From Lithospermum erythrorhizon (Eukaryota > Streptophyta > Magnoliopsida > Boraginales > Boraginaceae): 64,000 nucleotides of DNA. Numbering within the stretch: the first letter of the stretch is position 1; each line of letters opens with the position of its first letter. Position numbers and translations under genes: made by a program. The stretch spans positions 62,001-126,000 of the forward strand of contig JADFUC010001506.1 of NCBI GenBank assembly GCA_019722365.1. The letters run 5' to 3'. Shown here piece after piece: positions 22,297 through 32,017 of the stretch. The notes beneath the pieces are model-generated. The model searched no databases. It saw only the letters and a program-made list of their open reading frames with translations, and was not told the origin of the DNA.

Positions 22297-24213
22297 ATGC
22301 CTCGTGAATTGGATAGTCCTGTTCAGACCCAGATGGCTGTGGCGGTTTTCAAGAGTCCACTTGGTGGTGAGTACCATGGGAACAAGAGGATGGAAGGGAA
22401 ATTTTCCGGGAAAAGACGTATATTTGTGCAGACCGAGACTGGTTGCGTACTTGGTATGGAATTGGATCGCAGTGACAATGCCCACACCGTGAAGAGAAGA
22501 TTGCAGATTGCTCTAAATGTTCCGACCGAGGAAAGTTCTTTGACATTTGGTGATATGGTGTTGAAGAATGACCTCAGTTCCATTCGTCATGACTCCCCTC
22601 TTCTTCTAACGAGGAATTTTATGCATCGGAGTTCATCAACTCCCTGTCTTTCTCCGACTGGTAGAGACATCCAGCAAAAAGATCAGAGTGGTCCTATTGA
22701 GATATTGGGTCACTCCAGTCGTTTTGCACAGGTGAAACAGCTTGCTAATGCCATTGTCCAGGCAATGAAGGTGGGTGTGGATCCTCTACCTGTCCGTAGT
22801 GGTCTTGGTGGGGCATACTACTTCAGAAACAGTTGTGAGGAGAATGTTGCTATCATTAAGCCTACAGATGAAGAACCTTTTGCACCAAACAATCCCAAAG
22901 GCTTTGTCGGAAAAGCTTTGGGCCAACCTGGCCTGAAACTTTCTGTTAGAGTTGGGGAAACTGGATTCAGGGAAGTTGCAGCATATTTGCTTGACCATGA
23001 CCATTTCGCCAATGTTCCACCAACAGCATTGGTGAAAGTAACTCACTCAATCTTTAATATTAATGATGGTGTTAATGGAAATAAGCATAAGAGAGTGAAG
23101 GCAATCAGCAAGATTGCATCTTTTCAGCAGTACATTCCTTATGATTTTGATGCCAGTGACCATGGAACCTCAAGCTTTCCCGTAGCAGCTGTTCATCGTA
23201 TTGGGATATTAGACATCAGGATCTTTAATACCGATAGGCACGCTGGAAATCTTCTAGTCAGGAAACTTGATGGGGTCGGAAGGTTTAGTCGAGTGGAACT
23301 CATCCCAATCGATCATGGCCTTTGCCTTCCAGAAAGTTTAGAGGATCCATATTTTGAGTGGATTCACTGGCCACAGGCTTCAATCCCATTTTCAGAAGAT
23401 GAGCTTGAATACATAAAGAAGCTTGATCCTATTCGGGACTCTGAAATGCTGCGTAGTGAACTTCCTATGATTCGAGAAGCTTGCTTGCGAGTTTTGGTTC
23501 TGTGCACCATTTTCCTCAAGGAAGCTGCTGCTTATGGACTCTGTTTGGCTGAGATTGGTGAGATGATGTCTAGGGAGTTCCGTAGCAGCGATGAAGTACC
23601 AAGTGAACTGGAGCTTGTATGTATTGAGGCGAGGAGGCTGATTGTTGAAAGGGAGGTTTTATCTCCAAAGTCAGTGGGAAGTGACGAGTTCCAATTTGCC
23701 ATGGATTATGAAGATGGTGAATATGCATTTTCGTCAAAGATGGATTCTGTGGACTATATGGCTGGGACTCCGTTCCATTATGGCTTTGGAAGTGGGAACG
23801 GTCGCTCTTTCCTTTCGACGCTGGATGAGAGTTTTGAGGAGGAATTAGAGAGTGAAGAGGATGCCAAGCAATATGTAGGCAATGCTGCTTCTGAGAAAAA
23901 ACCATCTGTTCTTAAGCTGTCCGCATCACTTAAGAATATCAGTTTAGGCGAGAAAGACCGGAAACACACTAACTTTACAGGGACCAAGCCGGATAATAGG
24001 TATCTAGGTAATTCGTCATCTGGCCACAGGAGTGCAAATGAGCAGCTACCTGTTAGTGCAAGTTTTGTGAAGGTATCCGACATGAATGAAGAAGAATGGA
24101 CACAGTTTAAAGAGAAGTTCCAGGAACTGCTTTATCCATCCTTTGCGAAGCGCAAGTCCATTACCCTCACCCAAAGGCAAACACAAAGGCTTGGAACTTC
24201 TTGCCGGTTTTGA
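22297..24213 (+). CDS. PI4KG: Phosphatidylinositol 4-kinase gamma with ubiquitin-like domain
   Basis: A 638-residue single-exon protein, close to the length of Arabidopsis gamma 5/6-type PI4Ks. The frame is open back to 22246 (TTG) but the first ATG is 22297 (MPRELDSPVQTQMAV), 30 bases past a good splice acceptor. Residues about 41-104 form one ubiquitin-like domain. The PI3/PI4-kinase domain follows: glycine loop SGLGGAYYF (168-176), ATP-binding Lys188 in IIKPTDEEP, catalytic loop NTDRHAGN (311-318; Asp313, Asn318) and the metal-binding IDHG (338-341; Asp339). All key residues are present. The Ser/acidic C-terminal tail resembles the family. Established knowledge: some plant gamma PI4Ks act as protein kinases that use the ubiquitin-like region for partner binding, and lipid kinase activity is doubtful for several; which applies here is unknown. 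Probable cytosolic, peripheral membrane or nuclear location. Closest remembered relative is At1g13640/At1g26270. Confidence 0.96.
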   Translation: MPRELDSPVQTQMAVAVFKSPLGGEYHGNKRMEGKFSGKRRIFVQTETGCVLGMELDRSDNAHTVKRRLQIALNVPTEESSLTFGDMVLKNDLSSIRHDSPLLLTRNFMHRSSSTPCLSPTGRDIQQKDQSGPIEILGHSSRFAQVKQLANAIVQAMKVGVDPLPVRSGLGGAYYFRNSCEENVAIIKPTDEEPFAPNNPKGFVGKALGQPGLKLSVRVGETGFREVAAYLLDHDHFANVPPTALVKVTHSIFNINDGVNGNKHKRVKAISKIASFQQYIPYDFDASDHGTSSFPVAAVHRIGILDIRIFNTDRHAGNLLVRKLDGVGRFSRVELIPIDHGLCLPESLEDPYFEWIHWPQASIPFSEDELEYIKKLDPIRDSEMLRSELPMIREACLRVLVLCTIFLKEAAAYGLCLAEIGEMMSREFRSSDEVPSELELVCIEARRLIVEREVLSPKSVGSDEFQFAMDYEDGEYAFSSKMDSVDYMAGTPFHYGFGSGNGRSFLSTLDESFEEELESEEDAKQYVGNAASEKKPSVLKLSASLKNISLGEKDRKHTNFTGTKPDNRYLGNSSSGHRSANEQLPVSASFVKVSDMNEEEWTQFKEKFQELLYPSFAKRKSITLTQRQTQRLGTSCRF

Positions 24214-25143
24214 GTTGAGGTATTACTATCTTACTATAAGCAGTACTGAAGCTGAGAATAATGCAATGCAGGCTTGTGGTAGTAAGGAACTTCTTAGTAG
24301 TATGATGAGTTTCTTATCTTAAGTTGTAGCTGAGACTTTTACGTATGATTTGGTAAGAAGTATTGTAAATATCTGTTGGTAAGTGAGATAGTCGTTAATA
24401 CACTCGGCTGTTTACTCCCCCTTCCAGACATCTTCAACGTTTTGCTTATTTTAGTGGGCATTGTTAGATAAATAATTTGCGACTGAAAGAGAGAACACAA
24501 AATATGGTATGTAGATATTTCTGCTGTTATGAATGCACTTGAAACTTGAAGCTGTAATGTTTGGTACTTTTCGTAATATCTCATGTCTTAGTTTCTTGTT
24601 TAGCTATTAAAGTTTTAGGCTGTTTTGTTCTATATACAGATTACTTGGTATGTTGTTTCCAATAATAGTATCTCATTGTTGGTTTGAGATTAATTAGCGT
24701 TCATCTTTGTGATTTAAAGCTAAGTCAAATTTTCGATCTGTTCTCTCTCTTTTTAAATCATCATTACATCACTACACTTGAAGCATCAAAAGTAGATTAG
24801 GGAAGATTGCATGTCTAACAAAAGTACTGATTACTTTAAAAAAAAAAAAATTAGAAGCATGCTGATGAACAGGGTTATTTCCTCTGAAAAGAAAGGTTCA
24901 TTTGTTGCACGTTAACATCAAAACAAGCTAAGAAATATGGATAGGCATATAGTTTTGGTGCTAGTCCTTATCATTGTGGGTCAACCATTCATGAATTAGC
25001 TGAGAAATGGAAATATGATAGGTGTTTGGATGGGGATGAGGCAATTTGATACTTAATTGGTCCTTTTTCACTTTAGTGCCGACTGGGGTTAGTAGGGGGT
25101 TCATAAGGAAGGTTTATCTGTTCAGCATCAACATGTCACATCG
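24214..25143. other. 3' leader and intergenic DNA downstream of PI4K
   Basis: Presumed 3' untranslated region followed by AT-rich spacer. No coding evidence. An A-run at about 24838-24850 may be the trace of a retroposed sequence. Confidence 0.4.
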
Positions 25144-25250
25144 TCTTTAAAGAGGCTTCCGCCTAAATCGGGATAAGGGGGTCGGATAGTAGTATAATAT
25201 GCAATATTACTTCTATGAAAATAAGAGGTCTGTTTCTAGATTGATCCACG
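25144..25250 (+). mobile_element. Au-like SINE fragment (3' half)
   Basis: The passage aggcttccgcctaaatcggg, then gataagggggtcggat, and, after an AT-rich insertion, agaggtctgtttctagattg, follows the remembered 3' half of the Au SINE family (ggtcggatgtacgcagcc... agaggctgtttccagattg). The tRNA-related 5' half is not evident. Match is by memory, hence modest confidence. Confidence 0.4.
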
Positions 25251-26999
25251 ACTGAAAATGCAAAACATTATCAATTACTTCCCAATTGATAAGATAAGAA
25301 GCGTAGGTAATGTAATGACTCATTTTGATTTATTCCATTATAGATGAGAAGCATAGGAAGGTCTATGTGGTTTTATTAAATTGAAGTTGTGATCATAAGC
25401 TGGACAAAAGTGAAAGGGGAGTGGGGCAACATAAAGAGATGTCTTGATCTTGTGATGTCCTTTTTTGTCCAGGAGGTGGGGTAAAATAGTTATCATCATG
25501 GGTTAAGAGCTTAGTGCGGCTAATCCAGATTCCAAGAGTCATTTTCTATACTCTATAGTAATATAAGGGCAATGATGGGTATGGTTCTATAGCTATGGAC
25601 TTGGGGAGAGTTCATAAGTTGAGGACTAGAATTTGAATCCCACCATTAGGGGCGGCGTTATCTGTAATTCAGTAATTTTTTTACTCCAATTGTTGACGAC
25701 ATTCAACTTCTAGTGTAAAGTGGATCCAAAATAACAAAGAGATGGAGTGTCAGTATCAAAATTTGGAGCGAAACAATCATTGTTGATCAGTAATTGCTTT
25801 GGGAAGAAAGTTGGCAGAATTTGAGTTTTTTTTTTCTCAATAACTTACCATGAACTATGGTGAACAGAATTATGCAAGCTCAGATGAAAGATTTTTCATC
25901 AGTACCATTCCTGTTGTTAGTCTCGAAAATAATTTGACCATAATTTGAATCCTGGCCATAGCTAGAAATTTTGTACATTAATCTGACTTTTTGCCTGAAT
26001 ACTGATGTAGTCTCTGAACTCAAAGATTAGATTGATTTTGATAGCATTGTTACAAACACTTGTAATAAACTAACTGAACCAACCTGCTTCTTGCCTAACT
26101 AATAATATGAATATTTATTGATAAGAGATGCAGATAGACATGAAGTATTGACTAACAATAGTACATACTAAGGTTCTCAACTGTAATAAATTGATAATTA
26201 TATGAGCTGAAATATAGATATTTAGCCAGTCGTATTCGATGCTTACACTAGCTGATGGATACACAGGACCACTGAGACCAATATATTATGCTTACACAGA
26301 CTATTGAGATTCAGACTAATAAAATTGTACTGCTAAGCGATTATTGAAAATGTGTTGCGTCAATAGGACATCGAGTGAAGAGGGTGGTGTATCTGTGTGA
26401 CTGTATAAGCTTATGTATTCACAAGGACTTGAGCATTCGTATTTGATGTGTACAAATTCTTAGTTTATGGTTATTTGTGAATTGTCGAATTACAGTACGT
26501 CTAATCGATTAAAACATGAAATCATATCTGCATGAGATGAGCTCTCATCGGCATATGCTTATACTCTTATACCTGCCATGTTTGCCACTTTTATTGCTTC
26601 AAACATGTGTGAGATACAGAAGTTGTCTAGTTTAATTTGGTACATGAGTTGTCGAATTCTAGATTAGGCTTTTGCTCTTCAGGATTTTATTCCAACATGA
26701 AATTTGATGGATTTCTTCCTTGAAGGTGATGTAACCTGAAACCAGGTCTTCTCCAGGCCTTGACTATTAGTTGTTATTCTATTCTAGTAATTACAAAGAA
26801 CACTTATGATATGTCAAGTACTCAAGTTGGACTACTTAATTCTAAGGACATGAGAGAATGGCCAGCGAAGTCTAGCCTAGTCGATGAGGCCTTTATTCGG
26901 TTGCTCTCTCGTGGGGTTCACCTCCTCTTCATAGTGATTTATTGATTTTGTGAATATAAGAACGTTATACAGAGTACTCGTCGTACTCCTTGTGTCTCT
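25251..26999. other. Intergenic DNA, no supported gene; possible degenerate tRNA-derived SINE at 25575-25690
   Basis: No recognised protein. Around 25630 the string aatttgaatccca resembles a Pol III B box and ctatagctatggacttgggg an A-box-like segment, followed by a T-run; this may be an old tRNA-derived SINE. No target duplication found. Confidence 0.3.
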
Positions 27000-27182
27000 T
27001 AGTACATGTGTGAACAACGATTGAAGAGGCTCATTTTTCGTCAATACTGCACAAGAGCCGGTGGTTATAGCATGGGGAAAACTTGGTTCAAAAGTCTTCA
27101 CAGACTGTAACCTGTGGACTGTCAAGTAACTGCTTCTTGGTTCAGAAAGCCATGGCAAATCAATGAACAATGATTTATTCAT
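26874..27182 (-). other. Weak hypothetical open frame downstream of TAG
   Basis: A 101-codon ATG-started frame on the minus strand lies about 175 bp beyond the TAG stop codon. It starts MNKSLFIDLPWLSEPRSSYL. It contains no domain I recognise, and its amino-acid make-up is not distinctive. It may simply be part of the TAG 3' transcript region. Recorded because it is the longest ATG frame between PI4K and TAG; not asserted to be a gene. Confidence 0.15.
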
Positions 27183-27356
27183 ACTCAAATGATAGCAATT
27201 GAAACTATAACTGTAAATTTATGTGTGATGTAAATTATAGGGCATACAGAATAAATTCAAGAAGAATACATTAGCCTTGTACAACTCAGAATTGTTGGAT
27301 TATATGTTAGCAATCGAATAATTATTTTGTATTATGAAGAGTATAAATTATTTTTG

Positions 27357-29725
27357 TTAGACATGTCTCCATGGCCTTTCTGCAAGGTTTATGCACTCTC
27401 TATATCTGTAGCAATCTACAAGGTGATCGATTGTCAATCCCGCGGCTTGCATGAATGAGTACACAATAACTGGCCCAACAAAGCGAAATCCATGTTTCAG
27501 CAAGTCTTTGCTCATTGCCTCAGCTTTAGCAGATCTCAGAGGAACATTTCTTGGATGTCTGAATTTGTTGATCACAGGTTTGTAATTCACATAGTTCCAA
27601 ACATAACTGCTGAATGATCCATACTCCCTTACAATCTACAATTGGAAAAAAGTAGAGATTGTGATGAATTTTTGAGATTTTAAGAAGGAAAAGTTGGAAC
27701 AGAGAAGATGAGAAACCTTGCCTTTAGTATGCATTTGGCATTGTCCACTATGCACCTCACTCTACACTCTGATAATGTTAGTGTTTTGTTATCTGCAATG
27801 TCAGTAATCTCATTCTCACTCATTTTTGCCACAGTTGCAGGGTCAAAACCGGCAAAGAGTTCCCTGTGTCACCATCCAAAAGACAAGTTTGAGACACATT
27901 TCAATTAAAGGCTTTTGTTTGGCTTGTGAGTTATTAAGGAGGCAAGCAATAGCATAATTTTTTCGGTACATCTATCAGTTCTTGCAACACTCACTTTACA
28001 AGTCAAATTCTAAATTTTGTCAAAGAGAGCATGAGCATTATGATCTTTCCTATGTTCACTCGTTTAACAACCCTACAATCATTGTGATATCGATTCTGTT
28101 ATGACCAAGTTCAGATATGGAAAGAGGATGTTTCACCTGAGTTGTTCCTTCCTCTTTAAAATCTCAGTCCAGTTGAAGTCCATTAGCATACCAGATAGCA
28201 CGAGCAGCTCGAATAGTTGCCTGTTTGATAGAATGTGTTAACAGTCTTTCCTTCATTGATCAATCACTTAATTACTGAAGTACTATATACAATATTCAAA
28301 CAGAGAAAAATGAAATTCTTACTGATCATCATAAACTGGAACACCCCAACATTCATCATGGAATTGCACATACAGTTTATCTGTCAAATTAAAAAAAAAT
28401 ACAGACTTCCAAAATCAGGTGTAAATAAATAATTACGATTTCATGGATTCTTGATTATCTAACTGTATGAGTATTCTTTTTTACTTCATTTATGGAAAAT
28501 GAAGCAGTGGTTGTAACAAACTACATGATGTGCTATTAATCTGGAATCCTTAGCCTGGTTATGATGACTGGATTTCCATAAATAACCTACAAAAGGGTTG
28601 GCATACTATTTGTTAATGCATGAAATGACAATGACATGAGCTAACTATTAGGTAAGATCTCAAATCATTCTTTATTTTCAGCTCATTAAAGCAAATATTC
28701 TTAAATCTTACTCAGGTTTCTATTGACACTTGGAACTACTCGAAAAAGGCTCACTCATAAGCCGTTTTAATTAATGCGATTATGGCGATATTTGGCATAC
28801 AAGTGGGGAGAAAGGGGTCTAGAGGGGGGTGGGGGTGGAAGAAAATTGTGATGGAAACTGTACCGCTCTTATGTTGTCTGTCAGATTGAGGATAGAGAAC
28901 ATTTCTGCTATTCTTTCCCATGTTGTTAAAATGACATTCTATACCATATGGCTCTCTGATTTATTGATAATCTTCCACTAGAATAGAATACCAAAAAAGA
29001 CTCTATGAACTATGATGACCATATTATGACGTCCAACTGTTCTGTATACTGCTTCTGCAAGTTTTCTGTTGCTGTTACAGTAAAATACTACTTCTAATTT
29101 ATGCATTGTCATGCATGAAGTGATAATATAATGTTGGCAGTTTCATTTTTCACTTTATATGTGATATATGAAATGCAGCTTGGTACATGAATGGTACTTT
29201 AAACCGAGACTCGGAGTAAAATTTGACGCCATTTTTTGGCCTCCCATCGCTTAAAAAAAGTACTAATAATTTGCATGGTTACTGCAAATTTGCAATTCAT
29301 GAATGCTTAAATTCAGATAATTTGAACTTACCACTGTTCTTGGTAATCCAATTACACCTTCTTAAGCCTTTTTCTTCATGGTTAATGTCACTTCCATTTT
29401 TTTTATTCCAAATGTACTTCCCTAAGTCTTCCTTTCTTGGCGAATTCGGATGTCCTCTTCTTTCATTGGACTTAATCAAACGCAAGGCTAATGTAATCTT
29501 TTGATCCAACGTCGTCTGAGAATCGTTCAGAGAAGAATCAGTAGACTTCTCTGACAATGTTAATGACAGAGAAGATAGTGAAAGAGTTGAACATGTTTTC
29601 TGAAGTGAAACAGGATAAACTCTCTTCAAATGTCTAGATAATAAGCTATTGCATGGCTTATTATCTTTTTCTCTTTTAATCATCTTCTCAGAAACATTTC
29701 TTTTAGGACTTTGCTTGCTAGACAT
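27357..29725 (-). CDS. TAG: DNA-3-methyladenine glycosylase I (Tag family), five exons
   Basis: Base-excision repair glycosylase removing alkylated adenine. Exons on the minus strand: 29725-29332, 28380-28323, 28220-28137, 27863-27722, 27635-27357; total 957 nt, 318 residues, all phases consistent. Introns 1, 2, 3 are GT-AG; intron 4 (27721-27636) is GC-AG (AAAG|GCAAGG), because using the nearby GT gives an immediate stop. Residues 1-120 are a Ser/Lys-rich extension, usual in plants. The catalytic domain starts at RRCNWITKNSD. The Tag zinc ligands are all present: Cys124, His139 (QFHDECWGVP), His297 and Cys301 (TIDHLVDC). The helix-hairpin region includes FVGPVIVYSFMQAAG. Oddity: Cys142 replaces the usual Glu in HDEEWG. 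ATG at 29725 was chosen because the frame upstream has only a non-ATG start. Likely nuclear or organellar. Closest remembered relative At1g13635. Confidence 0.93.
28381..29331 (-). other. TAG: Intron 1 of the TAG gene (951 bp)
   Basis: Begins GTAAGTTC on the minus strand and ends TTTGACAG. It interrupts the Asp codon just before KLYVQFHDE. It includes a G-rich run (28818-28839 on the plus strand). No inserted element was recognised in it. Confidence 0.85.
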
Positions 29726-29785
29726 TATGGAGAAATTTGAGAGAAAAATGCTCCTTGAATTCTGCAATATGTTATTTGATGGTTG

Positions 29786-29794
29786 ATATTTATA
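29786..29794 (-). promoter_or_regulatory. TAG: Probable TATA box of the TAG gene
   Basis: Read on the minus strand this is TATAAATAT, 61 bases upstream of the chosen ATG, implying a leader of about 30-35 nt. The position supports ATG 29725 as the start. Confidence 0.45.
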
Positions 29795-29874
29795 CAATAT
29801 TGACCTTAATAAGGTTTCATCAAGGAAGTTTGGAATAAATGTTGTGGTGGGTGGGATTCGGTTACGGTGGTATT

Positions 29875-30170
29875 AAGAATTTTAACAGAATTTGTTCTTT
29901 TAAGATATAATATATTTATATTGAAATATGTCATCGAATATCGGCAACATGTCGATCTTGGCAAATCATGTCGTGAAAATTATCGGCAAGATACGTTATA
30001 CTCACCTGGTAACCAAATTACATGTCTGATAACGTGAGAATTAAATATACTAATATATATATATATACTTTTGCGGTTGGCCCCATGAACTTATAACTAA
30101 ACAAGTCTATAAAAATTTAAAAATTACAAAATAGGTCATTTAAGGTACAATAAACGATATGCTTAACTTA
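29875..30170. repeat. Dispersed repeat, copy 2
   Basis: Diverged copy of 12065-12370: tttgttcttttaagatataa, an AT-rich middle with a ta-repeat, then tctataaaaatttaaaaatt and acaaaataggtc. It lies between the TAG and PPR promoters. Element class unknown. Confidence 0.45.
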
Positions 30171-30701
30171 ATAGCTTTTTTATGGTGAATAGTGTATCAG
30201 TTCTTTATACACTGATCATTTGCTACTTATTTCCTAAGCAATATCTTAAAAGCACGTTGTACTTGTAAATCTATTTCTTGAAAGTGATTGATATATATGA
30301 GTAATATGACATGAGAAATAAAATGAAAGGATGCTCAAAGACTAATATGTAAATCTTGCATTAATCTTTTCTTTAGGCCTTATTAAGCAGGATGTATATG
30401 TGCATTTAATGTTTAAAATCCTTAATTCCAATCCATCCATTAATTTATATCATTATATGGCAAGTATATATAATGAGTGTGGACTCGTCTAATTTTTAGT
30501 TGAGGATTAGATATGTGTGAGGTCTCCAATTCAAATTGATCTTATAAGAGATGGCACTTTGGGATGGTATCGATCGATAATAGATGCTTAGTTCCGTTTG
30601 TAATATTTTGTATAGATTGAATCTTTTCTGTCGATTTATAATTATGTGTCATAGTATGAGATACATTTTGTGACCGGTAATTCCAACTTTTGTATATAAA
30701 T

Positions 30702-30739
<38 letters not shown>

Positions 30740-31900
30740 CATAATATATAATATATATATATATATATATAACTTCCTTAACATCATATTTGAATTTTAA
30801 GGAAGTCACTCAAGTTGATTGTGATGGAGTAAGAACAAAGCTTGGTTGGTTGTTAATGTTAAATGTTGGGGGTAAAGTAATTAAAACCCTTATATAATGC
30901 AACAAGGAAAATTGCATATTTAAAATGCAGAATCTAGTTAGGGAGCTACTAACCCTTTTGATTTATGAGAGTACTTGCTAATTCTATTAATTAAGAGAAA
31001 TGACATGAAGTAGATTTCTAACCACTACCCTGTTTGTATTTTCATTAGTTATAATGTTGTACCACAGTCCACATAACAACTCTAATGAGATTGGAATTAA
31101 TTGAAAAAAATTAAGGAGATAAAGCTCACTAGTGACTAGACATAACCTAGAATAAGATTTCATGACATTGATTTGCCACATTTTGTAGTTGAAGTGTTTG
31201 TGTCATCAACACCACCTTAATTGGGTCCAATATTAATCATAGTTGCCACTCATATAGGTGAAATAAAAGCATGAAGACAACCCTTTGCTTGCATAGAAAA
31301 AGATATACTATCCATCTGTCTCTAGCCATCAATTTATCTGCAGATTATGGTATCATAGAAGTGTAACTTGAATGACAGAGAAGAAGACCATGAGGGTAAA
31401 ATTAGAAATTTGGTTTTTGAAACTTAATCTTTGTGTGTATAGCACCTCAGTACAATCGAACTATTTCCGAGGCACAATAGTACAAGCGCACCGTCCTACC
31501 TATTTTGTCCTTACTAAAACAAAGTAATTTAAAGTTAAAATTAATGTGAAAATAGTTTTAAACACTTATAAGCGGCTTCGAAGAGAAATATAAAACAAAA
31601 CAATTTGTCCAAAAACAAGTTATTTTCTTATAGATAAAATAATATATAATGTCAATTACAAATTTACAATTAGTCATTTCACATCAACGTGAGCATTTTA
31701 CATAAATAAGCAATACATGCCGTCATGTAAAGCAATAATATAAGCTGAAGATTACAAAACATCCGAAATTCATTAGGTACCACAACAATCAAGTTTCTCG
31801 AGAAACAAATCGAAAACTCCTATAAAATTAAAAAAATTCAAATAAGAAAAATTAAGCATTGACTTATTGACTTGATCAACAAATCATGATTTGACTCTTA
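30171..31900. other. Intergenic region upstream of the PPR gene
   Basis: No coding evidence. It contains the AT microsatellite at 30709-30770, and a possible degenerate SINE around 30480-30600 with a Pol III B-box-like ggtctccaattcaaattg; neither is well bounded. Confidence 0.35.
30709..30770. repeat. (TA)n microsatellite, interrupted
   Basis: About 30 bases of pure TA, then cataatatataa, then a second TA run of about 20 bases. Likely length-variable. Confidence 0.9.
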
Positions 31901-32017
31901 ATTTTTGTTTCAGACATAACCCCTTCTAATCCTTAAACCCTAAACCCTTCTTCCCTCTTTCTCTTGCACATTTCACTATCAACCCCCCTACTACCCCTAC
32001 CCCTCACCCCATGCCCA

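Noticed and set aside
23570..23905. Antisense frames within the PI4K coding exon
   Set aside because: They mirror codon structure of the sense gene and match no protein.
31964..32017. PPR start 18 codons upstream
   Set aside because: It begins with TTG, not ATG; the frame is merely open.
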